Of a stretch of DNA of 17,076 nt, positions 1-7,588 are shown one piece after another; position 1 is the first letter of the stretch; the number at the start of each line of letters is the position of its first letter. A program made the position numbers and the translations under genes. The DNA is from Candidatus Arcanibacter lacustris. GTDB taxonomy: Bacteria > Pseudomonadota > Alphaproteobacteria > Rickettsiales > Arcanibacteraceae. The notes below the pieces were generated by a model. That model had not been told where the DNA came from and did not search any database. It was given only the letters and a program-made list of their open reading frames with translations. Where the stretch lies: positions 5,001 through 22,076 of the forward strand of contig JYHA01000058.1 of NCBI GenBank assembly GCA_000970895.1, in the 5' to 3' direction.

Positions 1-65
1 CATCTATTTCAGTGCTTGCACAAGCTAACCAATTGCCACAAAGCTTATTGAAATTGATTGGTTAA
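1..65 (+). CDS. fliC: Flagellin, C-terminal end (partial, cut by window start)
   Basis: Positions 3-62 encode SISVLAQANQLPQSLLKLIG, followed by TAA at 63-65. This is the classic flagellin C-terminus: the 'AQAN-x-x-P-x-x-LKLI/L' ending of the D0 coiled coil that packs inside the filament core. Only 20 codons are in the window, so nothing can be said about the variable domains or whether this is one of several flagellin copies. Its position just upstream of a FlaG-like gene, fliD and fliS is the usual setting for a major flagellin gene. The family call is secure from the motif and context; the symbol is a convention rather than something the fragment proves. Confidence 0.87.
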   Translation, partial: SISVLAQANQLPQSLLKLIG

Positions 66-77
66 TAATCAATTTAC

Positions 78-147
78 TTATGCTTTGATTTTTACTAACG
101 GGCTTAAAGTAGGAGATAAACTTCTACTTTAAGCCTTAGAAGCATAA
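78..147 (+). terminator. Long imperfect hairpin downstream of flagellin
   Basis: The right arm, 124-147, is one continuous 24-nt run. It pairs completely with three left-arm blocks: 101-112 with 124-135 (12 bp, GGCTTAAAGTAG), 95-98 with 136-139 (4 bp) and 78-85 with 140-147 (8 bp, TTATGCTT). A 9-nt and a 2-nt bulge lie on the left side only, and the loop is 11 nt. It starts 13 nt after the flagellin stop. There is no clear T-run after it, so it may be a transcript-stabilising 3' structure or processing site rather than a classic intrinsic terminator. The pairing is seen directly; the role is inferred. Confidence 0.55.
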
Positions 148-175
148 ATAAATACTAATTATATAGGTAATGAAA

Positions 176-592
176 ATGAATATACATATAACACCAACAA
201 GCAGTAGTTCAATACTTCCCTATGCTTCTTCAAACAAAGCCATGCCTAAGGCAAGCGTAATCATACCGCAAGAAGCATCAAGAAAAATGGATTCACTAAA
301 AAATATCCCGATTGATCTATATAGAACAATGGAATATGAGCTTGCTGAGTCTCCTCGCATTACCAATCCAGAAATGATTTCCGATATAGAAGGAATGATT
401 TCAAATGGCAAAGCAAGGCCTCAACAATTTATTGCTAAAGATCAATTTACCTTCACTTTATTTAAAATGCCAGATGGCGTTCTATATACTAGAATAACTG
501 ATCACACCTCAGGAAGTATAATTTATTATCCATCGCTTGATACAGTTTCTTTTGAAAGAGCGATGAAACCATTTTCTGATAGTTTAGTATAA
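176..592 (+). CDS. FlaG-like flagellar protein
   Basis: A protein of about 138 residues encoded between flagellin and fliD, the position that flaG occupies in many bacteria. The N-terminal half is Ser/Pro-rich and low in complexity. The C-terminal part (FTLFKMPDGVLYTRITD, then TSGSIIYYP) follows the beta-hairpin pattern of FlaG C-termini, which have the form 'F-x-hydrophobic ... LYVRVVDxxTGEVIRxIP', but the usual basic residue before Pro is replaced by Tyr-Tyr. FlaG proteins influence filament length in some species. ATG codons occur at 170 and 176; the only SD-like AGG (165-167) is 8 nt from the second and 2 nt from the first, so 176 is preferred. The stop is 18 nt before fliD, suggesting co-transcription. 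The call rests mostly on context plus a weak motif. Confidence 0.5.
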   Translation: MNIHITPTSSSSILPYASSNKAMPKASVIIPQEASRKMDSLKNIPIDLYRTMEYELAESPRITNPEMISDIEGMISNGKARPQQFIAKDQFTFTLFKMPDGVLYTRITDHTSGSIIYYPSLDTVSFERAMKPFSDSLV

Positions 593-610
593 GATAAGGT
601 AAAAAAGACA

Positions 611-2446
611 ATGACATTAATAAATTTTGGCTCTATGCGCAACAGAGATGGACGCATGTTAATGGATGGTGCGGCCTCTAATTTAGATACTACAGCAACT
701 ATTGATTCATTAGTTATGGTAAAAAAAATCCCCATAGACGTAATCAATGAATCAATCAGTAAAATCCAAAAAAAAGAAGAAGCATATGGCAAATTAAATG
801 AATTACTAGCTAATTTCAAACAATTATCAGACTCACTTCGCAACTCACCTACATATTTAAGCTCTAGTAGCAGCGTATTTGACTCAACAGTTATTTCCAC
901 TAATTGCAATACATCCACACCTGCTAGTTATTATTTAAGCGCTACCACAGCATCAGGAGCTGTTGCCTCCCAATATGCTATATCAGATATTACAATCGCT
1001 GTTGCCCAAAGCAAATCAGTGCAAGGATTCACCTCCAATAGCGCATCTATTGTAACTGCAACCCCAACTGATGGCATGTTTGAACCTGGCACTTTTCAAA
1101 TAGGATCGACTAGCATAACTCTAGCCGAGGGAGATAACTTGCCTACTATCCAGGCTAAAATTAATTTCTTATCAGCAACTACCGGCGTAAAAGCCAGCAT
1201 CATACAACTTGCTTCAGATAATTTTCAACTAACCTTGAGCTCTACTAACCCCGGGGTTGCCAATGAATTTACCATCACAGATCATAGCAACATATTTAGT
1301 AATTGCACTAACGTTTCTTGGACTAGCGTAGGCGCATCTGATGCAATCTTAACTATCAATAATCAAGCGATTACAAGAAGTACTAATACTATAGCAGATC
1401 TAGTACCAGGAGTCACATTTACTCTACTTAATAGCACGCCTTCAACACCAGGTGATAATACATCTATAAATGTAGCAGTTAATCCTGACACTAATAAAAT
1501 AGCAGAAACTATCGGATTATATGCAGATGGTTTTAATGAAATAATATCATTTATTGACAAGCAAAAGGAACGTGATCCAAAAACCAATCAATTAATTGAA
1601 GATGCTGTTTTAGGAGAGGATTCTGTACTTAATATTATCAGAAACTCACTAATGAATGATGTTTATTCAACAGTGGCAGGTGCCAATCCTAATTTTAATG
1701 ATATATCAGATATAGGGATTAAAGTAGCAGGCTATGCAAAAGGCCAAGATAATAACAAAATAGGTATCATGAATTTACTGGAAGTAAATACCACAGATTT
1801 ATTAAGTAATATATCAACCAACCTTGCCAACGTTAGACAAATATTTGAAACAACTTTTGTTTCTGATAATAATAATTTTGCTATATATGGCAGAAGCAAC
1901 AATATAACAGCTACTAGTTTTAGTGTTGATTTTGACAAAACAAGAGTTGCTGATACTGGTCAAACTTATGTTGATAAAAGTGGTGTCTCACATACAGTGA
2001 ATAATGCTGCCACGGTAAGATACACAGATGCCTCAGGCAGACCAGGATCAACTTATCTTTATTATGATTATAACGCGACTGCAAATACCACCAGATTTTG
2101 GGGACTTGAAGGATCCGCACTTGAGGGGATAGAGTTATTATATTTTGGCACAGGTACTGATTTAGCAAATATCAATCTAACCTTAGGAGTCGCCGAAAAG
2201 AGCTATCAATCCACTGAAGATGTAATAAACCCTAAAGATGGAGTGCTCAAAGGAGCCTTTAAATATTTATCAGATCAAACAAAAGAACAAGAAGCAACAA
2301 TGAAATTACGAGAAAAAGATATGGAAGATTACCGCAGGCTTTTAGTAAAACAATTTGCTAAAGTTGAAGAGGCAGTTTCCAAAGTCAATACCTTAATCCA
2401 ATTTTTAGATGCTCAAGATTCAGTAAAAAATAATTCGAAAAACTAA
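611..2446 (+). CDS. fliD: Flagellar filament cap protein FliD (hook-associated protein 2)
   Basis: FliD forms the cap at the filament tip that folds incoming flagellin subunits. The 611-residue product has the diagnostic N-terminal FliD pattern near residues 20-75: 'SNLDTTATIDSLVMVKKIPID' (a version of SGLDT-x-x-I-x-x-L-x-x-x-x-x-PID) followed by a heptad-rich helix (KIQKKEEAYGKLNELLANFK). The middle is a Ser/Thr/Asn-rich beta domain, the usual variable exposed part. The C-terminus, about residues 540-605, is the FliD_C coiled coil (REKDMEDYRRLLVKQFAKVE, ending in a TLIQFLDAQ motif). It is longer than the roughly 470-residue E. coli protein, but FliD length varies widely. An AAGG at 596-599 precedes the ATG by 11 nt. 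It lies between the FlaG-like gene (18 nt) and fliS (14 nt), so the three likely form one operon. Confidence 0.93.
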   Translation: MTLINFGSMRNRDGRMLMDGAASNLDTTATIDSLVMVKKIPIDVINESISKIQKKEEAYGKLNELLANFKQLSDSLRNSPTYLSSSSSVFDSTVISTNCNTSTPASYYLSATTASGAVASQYAISDITIAVAQSKSVQGFTSNSASIVTATPTDGMFEPGTFQIGSTSITLAEGDNLPTIQAKINFLSATTGVKASIIQLASDNFQLTLSSTNPGVANEFTITDHSNIFSNCTNVSWTSVGASDAILTINNQAITRSTNTIADLVPGVTFTLLNSTPSTPGDNTSINVAVNPDTNKIAETIGLYADGFNEIISFIDKQKERDPKTNQLIEDAVLGEDSVLNIIRNSLMNDVYSTVAGANPNFNDISDIGIKVAGYAKGQDNNKIGIMNLLEVNTTDLLSNISTNLANVRQIFETTFVSDNNNFAIYGRSNNITATSFSVDFDKTRVADTGQTYVDKSGVSHTVNNAATVRYTDASGRPGSTYLYYDYNATANTTRFWGLEGSALEGIELLYFGTGTDLANINLTLGVAEKSYQSTEDVINPKDGVLKGAFKYLSDQTKEQEATMKLREKDMEDYRRLLVKQFAKVEEAVSKVNTLIQFLDAQDSVKNNSKN

Positions 2447-2460
2447 TTAGGAGAAATTTT

Positions 2461-2901
2461 ATGCTATATGTTAACGTAACGAAAAAATATGCTGAAGCCC
2501 AAAACTCCATTAATAAATCTAGGCAAATCGTTATGTTATATGATGGTTTAATCAAGATAATCAATCAAGCCATGGAAGCCATTAAAAATAATGACATTCA
2601 AGGAAGATATAATCTTTTAGAAAAAGCCTGTCTAGTAGTTAATGGCCTTCAAGATTCACTAGATTTTACACAAGGTGGAGATATTGCAACTCTTCTTGAT
2701 GATTATTATTTTTCTATCTATATGAGAATAGTCAATGTCAATAATGATAATAATGCTAAAGTCCTAGAAAATGTATTAGAAGAACTGGCAATGATGCGCG
2801 ATGCATGGCAAGACGTTGATGCACAAATGGCTAAAGGTGGAGCAGAGTTAGAAATGACCGCAGATTCTGCTAGTCAAGTAGGCGTGGAATATGACGCCTA
2901 A
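2461..2901 (+). CDS. fliS: Flagellar export chaperone FliS
   Basis: FliS binds the flagellin C-terminus in the cytoplasm, prevents premature polymerisation and delivers flagellin to the export gate. The 146-residue all-helical product carries the family signature near its start: a Tyr-containing N-terminus (KYAEAQNSINKSRQIVMLYDGLI, residues about 9-31, read as Y-x-x-x-x-I-x-x-S-x-x-x-x-V-x-x-LYDG). After this come 'A-x-x-AIKNNDIQGR' and a long amphipathic helix ending in a Met-rich 'ELAMMRDAW' segment. Length is close to the usual 125-140. A strong AGGAG at 2449-2453 sits 7 nt before the ATG. It directly follows fliD, the standard fliD-fliS order, and is the last gene of the cluster before a palindromic repeat. 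Confidence 0.93.
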   Translation: MLYVNVTKKYAEAQNSINKSRQIVMLYDGLIKIINQAMEAIKNNDIQGRYNLLEKACLVVNGLQDSLDFTQGGDIATLLDDYYFSIYMRIVNVNNDNNAKVLENVLEELAMMRDAWQDVDAQMAKGGAELEMTADSASQVGVEYDA

Positions 2902-2975
2902 GGTGAAGAAAGCTACTATAAGCGAGATTTTTTATATATAGCGTCCAGCCCCAAGGATAAGGAACACCCCAAGTT

Positions 2976-3154
2976 TTGTCATCCTTCGGCTAGATCATCT
3001 TAGGGCTTTAGCCCTTAGATGATCTGGACCGGAGGACCCATATCAAAAAAATCAATATTAACTTGATTTAGTTAATTTTAAGGTGGGTCCTCCGGTCAAG
3101 GGCGAACTAATCTCACCTTCGGTTCGATAAGCTCTACTAGCCGAAGGATGACAA
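2976..3154. repeat. Composite palindromic repeat element A (intergenic)
   Basis: The outer arms 2976-2993 (TTGTCATCCTTCGGCTAG) and 3137-3154 are perfect 18-bp inverted repeats. An inner perfect 14-bp inverted repeat (GACCGGAGGACCCA) lies at 3027-3040 and 3084-3097 around a 43-nt AT-rich centre. Between the outer and inner arms each side carries its own hairpin: on the left 2993-3007 pairs with 3010-3024 with one mismatch, and on the right 3103-3107 pairs with 3122-3126. The predicted fold is a branched, cruciform-like structure. It is much GC-richer than the surroundings and lies between the convergent fliS and gshB genes. The look is that of Rickettsiales interspersed palindromic elements. 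It may also terminate transcription from one or both sides. The structure is seen directly; mobility and function are inferred. Confidence 0.85.
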
Positions 3155-3176
3155 CACTGGGGAGAAAGCGTATTCC

Positions 3177-4142
3177 TCATGCCGATGCTGGGGCAATATA
3201 GGACAACCTCTCCTCAATCTTATCCCAAATCATCGATTCCAAGCAAATATTATCGAGCTTATTAACAGCAGGAATTAAAGTTGGGGAGGTGATGTTAATT
3301 TCGGTGATATAATCTTCAATTATATCAATACCTGCAAAAATAATGTTATTTTTCTTCAAATATTCACCTACCTTACTACAAATCTCTATATCACTAGCAC
3401 TTAGCTTATATGAGACCACAGAACTACCAGCTGATAAATTAGATCTTATCTCATTTGAAGCTGGTATTTTTTTAATAGCAGCAACAGGAACGCCATCAAT
3501 TAAGAATATTCTTTTCTCCCCCTGTCTCACCTCTTTCATAAATTTTTGAATGATCAGCGGTTGATTATAAGTTTTAATTAGAGAAGCAATAATCACATCA
3601 AAATTCTCATCATTTTCTTTGATTAAAAATACATCACAACCAGAGTAAGAATAAATCGGCTTAACCACAATATCTATATATTGTTTTTGAAAATCTTTGA
3701 TCGCTTCTATATTTTGTGTAACCAAAGTTGGGGGAGTTATATCTGGAAACGCACAAATAAACAGCTTTTCTGGCAAATCTCTTAAAGACCTTGGGTCATT
3801 TATTATCAAATTCTTGCCTTGCAATCTTTCTAGCATATGACAATAAGTCAAATATGCCATATCAACAGGAGGATCTTGCCTAATCAAAATCACATCCATC
3901 GAAGATAAGTCTTCTTTGATTAAAGGCTCCAACTTAAAATAATTATTTCTATCATTATATAGAGAAATTTTATTCATATAAGCCATCACCAAACCATCTT
4001 GCATCAGCAGATCTTTTGGCTGGTAATAATATAATTCATATCCTCTTTTTTGCGCCTCCATACCAAGTAAGAAGGTGGAATCTTTATCAAATTTAATGGA
4101 AGAGATATCATCCATTTGAAGAGCGATTTTTAGTTTTTTCAT
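3177..4142 (-). CDS. gshB: Glutathione synthetase GshB (ATP-grasp), divergent glycine loops
   Basis: GshB joins gamma-glutamylcysteine and glycine to make glutathione, using ATP, in the cytoplasm. The 321-residue product follows the E. coli enzyme almost end to end: an N-terminal 'KLKIALQMDDI' strand, 'LIRQDPPVDMAYLTY' (residues about 86-100), 'NDPRSLRDLPEKLF', 'PPTLVTQN', a lysine strand 'DIVVKP', the 'R-x-N-L-x-A-G' loop near 233-239, and the C-terminal metal-ligand motif 'TEINITSPT' (about 280-288). Two loops differ: the glycine-rich 'DGMGG' loop after KP is YSYSG, and the segment after N-L-x-A-G lacks the GG/RG residues of E. coli. ATGs exist at 4154 and 4142. The second is preferred because it matches the family N-terminus and lies 2 nt after the kinase stop, suggesting translational coupling. 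Confidence 0.85.
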   Translation of the reverse strand: MKKLKIALQMDDISSIKFDKDSTFLLGMEAQKRGYELYYYQPKDLLMQDGLVMAYMNKISLYNDRNNYFKLEPLIKEDLSSMDVILIRQDPPVDMAYLTYCHMLERLQGKNLIINDPRSLRDLPEKLFICAFPDITPPTLVTQNIEAIKDFQKQYIDIVVKPIYSYSGCDVFLIKENDENFDVIIASLIKTYNQPLIIQKFMKEVRQGEKRIFLIDGVPVAAIKKIPASNEIRSNLSAGSSVVSYKLSASDIEICSKVGEYLKKNNIIFAGIDIIEDYITEINITSPTLIPAVNKLDNICLESMIWDKIEERLSYIAPASA

Positions 4143-4144
4143 AA

Positions 4145-7132
4145 TTATATCCATTTTTTGAGCATTTCACCTAAATCTTTTATCTTTAAAGGCTTGGTAA
4201 TATAATCATCCATACCAACTGAAATACATTTTTCTCTATCGCCAATTAAAGCATTAGCAGTCATAGCAATAATAGTATGATGTTTAGTTTGCATCTGCCT
4301 AATTTTTGCAGTAGTTTCATAACCGTCAATATCTGGCATTTGACAATCCATGAAAATCAAATCATATTTCTCTTTTTCTATCATGTTCAAAGCAACCATT
4401 CCGCCATCAGCAATATCAACCTTACAACCATATTTTTCTAACATCTTCTTGATTAATTTTTGATTTGGTAAATAATCCTCCACAACTAGCAACCTGGCAT
4501 TGTAGTTTGGTAGCATATCTTCATTTTCGATCGAACTTTTGACCTCAATAATTTTATTATTTCTTATACCACACAATACCTTAAGCAACTTAACTGGAAT
4601 GATAGGATAAGTTAGATATGTATCGAATATATTTTGAGCATCGAATACGTAATTATCAAAACAATCATGTTCTGTAATTAAAATGAGATTACTATTGTTT
4701 TTAACTTTATTTATCAGAAAAATAGACTCTCCCATTTTTATCCAATTCATATTTTTCAATGTATAGTTAATTAAAATAAAATCATAATATTGGTCATTAC
4801 TGGCTGCTTTACTAATCATTGCCAAGGCTTCATCGCTATCAAAAACAATATCGTGCTTTAATTTATAATAAGATAAATATTCAGAGATTATTCTAGAATT
4901 CAGTTCCAAATCATCTATTATTAGGATGCTGTTGAAATCTATTTCCGAAGGGAAAGCAATTGATTGTTCTTCAGCCTCTAGAGGGATTTTAAACCAGAAA
5001 GTTGATCCATAATTTAACTCACTAGAAACTCCTATTTCTCCACCCATAATTTCAACCAATTTTTTACAAATAGCTAAACCCAACCCAGTGCCACCATATT
5101 TTCTGGTAGTTGATTCATCAGCTTGGGTAAATATATCAAAAATTGTACTAATATTACCTTCTTCAATACCAATGCCATTATCAGTAACTTCAAACAACAC
5201 TACATTTTTACCATCAATATAACTATCTGTTGGCTCTATATTAATCAAGATCACTGAGTTTTTAGAAAATTTAATAGAATTATTGATCAAATTAATAAGA
5301 ACCTGCCTAAGTTTCGTAGTATCAACCAAAAAAGTTATTGGTAACAATGGGGAATAGTTTACTATAATTTTGTTATTATTATTTCTGGCCTTACGCACCA
5401 ACAACTGAATCACTTCGCTTAAGAGCTGATCAAGAAAACATTTAGATTTATTTTCTTCTATGTTTCCAGATTCAATCTTAGATAAATCAAGTACGTCATT
5501 AATAATAGATAATAACAAATCACATGAAGAATATATGTCACTAACAAAATCTCTCTGTTCAATATTTAGCCTTGTGTTAAGTAGCAACTCAGTTGCACCA
5601 AAAATACTATTCATTGGCGTTCTTATTTCATGACTCATATTTGCTAAAAATTGACTTTTTGCTTTATTGGCACGTTCAGCCTTATTTCTTTCACTTTCTA
5701 ACTCTAGGTTATTGATAGATATTTCTTGCTCGATTTTAACCTGATCATCAACATCTCTAATTATAGCTACTATAATGGCTCTATTTGATAAAAAGGCACC
5801 ACTAATGCCTAATTCAACAACAATAATTTCACCATTTTTTTTTCTCCCCCTAATCCGCATCTTATCATATGCATTAATGGAAAGAGGATCTATAACAGAG
5901 CCAAGATAGCAAGCAATATCAAAACCATCTTCAAAAACCAAAATATCCTTTATATTTTTGCCAGTTAATTCGTCAATGTCATAGCCAAAAACATTTACTA
6001 TAGCTGGATTAACCCTCTCGATTAAGCCTTGAGCATTCAAAGCAATCAAACCATCAACCATTATTGATAAAATAGTTGAAATTTCATTTTTATTGTCTTC
6101 TAATTCTCTAGCAAGCTTTACTAGTTTTTCTGTACGATACACAACGATTTCTTGGATCTGGGAATTTTTATTAACCAAGTGATATAAGAAAAAACTTATC
6201 AAAAAAGTTATAAACAACCCGCATAATAAAATTATAAAAGGTAGCCAAAAAATCTTATCATCAAGATTAATATATATTTTATCAGTTATGTCTATATGAT
6301 GAATATTAGAAGCGACTAAGACTCCTATTTTATTAGGATGCCAATGGATATCAAATTTTTCGTATAATTTTGCTTTTTTAGCAAGGGACTTGATTGAAAT
6401 TTGCTTTAAATCTTTACCTTCAAATCCAGGACGACTATTGTTATTAGTATAAATCAAATTATTTAGATCGTTTGTAATATCAAATAGATATATTCTATGT
6501 TTATATGAGAAAGAATTTCTTTTTAAGATTTTTGCAATTTTTTCTTTTATATTTATATATCCTACTAGCGCCCCTTTCTTTCCTTCAAAATTAGTTGGCA
6601 CAATAATTGCTACATTGTCACCCATTAATTTCTTGCTATAACTAATTACAATAACATCATTTCTAATAGATGTTTGCACATCATTTTCTATTGCTAGTTC
6701 ATATTTTCTAATTTTATCTTGATCAGGAATTTTCTTTAATTGAATTATTTGCTTGAAATTATCATCCGCCCAAAAAACACCATCAAAATTAGCATCAGAA
6801 AAAATTTTATTTGCAAGATCAATATAATCTTCTCTAGAAATATTTAGAGACTTATTAAATATCGCTCTTATTTTTAATAAATCATCATAATATGCATGCA
6901 TGCTCGAGCTAATACGCTCTTTGATTTTTCTGGCCTCTACCCTATATCTGCTAGAGAATATACTATTATTACTATCATTACTAATTACAAAGAATGTTAT
7001 GGATGTAAAAATCCCAAGAGCCATGATTAAAAATATAAAGATTCTTTTTACGACAAGAGGAAAACGATTATGCTTGAAAGACTCTAAATAATCCGAGTCT
7101 TTTATTTTTTTTTCAAAGCCTTTAAATGACAC
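4145..7132 (-). CDS. CHASE-PAS hybrid sensor histidine kinase with two receiver domains
   Basis: A 995-residue inner-membrane sensor. TM helix 1 is at about 30-50. A periplasmic region (51-293) has a CHASE-like pattern ('FNKSLNISREDYIDLANKIF' then 'DGVFWAD', and 'GALVGYINIKEKI' later), and TM helix 2 is at about 295-318. A PAS domain follows at about 350-460 ('MVDGLIALNAQGLIERVNPA'). The kinase core has HisKA with H501 in 'FLANMSHEIRTPMN' and HATPase with 'INNSIKFS', 'DNGIGI' and 'GGTGLGLAICKKLVEIMGG'. Receiver 1 (735-855) keeps 'LIIDD' but has Asn789 at the phosphoacceptor site. Receiver 2 (880-995) is intact: D886, D929 in 'FMDCQMPD' and K980. The start is GTG at 7132, 5 nt after a good AGGAG (7138-7142). 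The ligand and output are unknown. It is probably co-transcribed with gshB. Confidence 0.92.
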   Translation of the reverse strand: MSFKGFEKKIKDSDYLESFKHNRFPLVVKRIFIFLIMALGIFTSITFFVISNDSNNSIFSSRYRVEARKIKERISSSMHAYYDDLLKIRAIFNKSLNISREDYIDLANKIFSDANFDGVFWADDNFKQIIQLKKIPDQDKIRKYELAIENDVQTSIRNDVIVISYSKKLMGDNVAIIVPTNFEGKKGALVGYINIKEKIAKILKRNSFSYKHRIYLFDITNDLNNLIYTNNNSRPGFEGKDLKQISIKSLAKKAKLYEKFDIHWHPNKIGVLVASNIHHIDITDKIYINLDDKIFWLPFIILLCGLFITFLISFFLYHLVNKNSQIQEIVVYRTEKLVKLARELEDNKNEISTILSIMVDGLIALNAQGLIERVNPAIVNVFGYDIDELTGKNIKDILVFEDGFDIACYLGSVIDPLSINAYDKMRIRGRKKNGEIIVVELGISGAFLSNRAIIVAIIRDVDDQVKIEQEISINNLELESERNKAERANKAKSQFLANMSHEIRTPMNSIFGATELLLNTRLNIEQRDFVSDIYSSCDLLLSIINDVLDLSKIESGNIEENKSKCFLDQLLSEVIQLLVRKARNNNNKIIVNYSPLLPITFLVDTTKLRQVLINLINNSIKFSKNSVILINIEPTDSYIDGKNVVLFEVTDNGIGIEEGNISTIFDIFTQADESTTRKYGGTGLGLAICKKLVEIMGGEIGVSSELNYGSTFWFKIPLEAEEQSIAFPSEIDFNSILIIDDLELNSRIISEYLSYYKLKHDIVFDSDEALAMISKAASNDQYYDFILINYTLKNMNWIKMGESIFLINKVKNNSNLILITEHDCFDNYVFDAQNIFDTYLTYPIIPVKLLKVLCGIRNNKIIEVKSSIENEDMLPNYNARLLVVEDYLPNQKLIKKMLEKYGCKVDIADGGMVALNMIEKEKYDLIFMDCQMPDIDGYETTAKIRQMQTKHHTIIAMTANALIGDREKCISVGMDDYITKPLKIKDLGEMLKKWI

Positions 7133-7258
7133 ATAAACTCCTGGAACAAAATAATTTCTTTAGAACATAGAGTTATTTATAGATATATCAATAATCTTCT
7201 ATTTACAAATTAAATTTAACTAGTTTTTTTGTATTTCATTTGATAGAGTTAGAGACAT

Positions 7259-7588
7259 ATGATAGAAAAAATAACACAAATTAGATTGACCACTCATGAT
7301 ATATCAAAGCTGAAAGATGCTTTTGTAGAATATTTCACAGAAGATGATTCGCTATGGGTTTTTGGCTCCAGGGTGGATTTAAATAAAAAAGGTGGTGATA
7401 TCGACTTGTATATTAAAACCACAATCGAAGATTACGATATTGCGATCGATAAAAAACTAGCATTCTCAAGCAAACTAAAGAGACTAATCGGCGATCAAAA
7501 AATAGATATTATTTTAAATCACATTCATTCTTCATATGAACTGCCCATTTATCAAGTTGCTAAATCACAAGGAGTAAAAATCCAATGA
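7259..7588 (+). CDS. mntA: MntA-type minimal nucleotidyltransferase (antitoxin of MntA/HepT pair)
   Basis: A 109-residue DNA-polymerase-beta-like nucleotidyltransferase. It shows the 'GS' motif (G36-S37) and the two catalytic aspartates in 'GGDIDLYI' (D47, D49), with a third acidic residue, D83, in 'KIDIIL'. In studied MntA/HepT systems this kind of enzyme neutralises HepT by transferring AMP to the tyrosine of the HepT active site. Its stop codon overlaps the start of the next gene (ATGA), so the two are translationally coupled. Both the motifs and the pairing fit an antitoxin. The gene is divergent from the kinase, with a 126-nt AT-rich gap that should hold both promoters. All catalytic residues look intact. 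Confidence 0.85.
   Translation: MIEKITQIRLTTHDISKLKDAFVEYFTEDDSLWVFGSRVDLNKKGGDIDLYIKTTIEDYDIAIDKKLAFSSKLKRLIGDQKIDIILNHIHSSYELPIYQVAKSQGVKIQ

Noticed and set aside
526..918. 130-codon minus-strand open frame across the flaG-like/fliD junction
   Set aside because: It overlaps two supported plus-strand genes and shows no recognisable domain.
7133..7258. Specific promoter boxes in the kinase/mntA divergent gap
   Set aside because: The gap must contain promoters, but candidate hexamers such as TTTACA lack a matching -10 at proper spacing in such AT-rich DNA.
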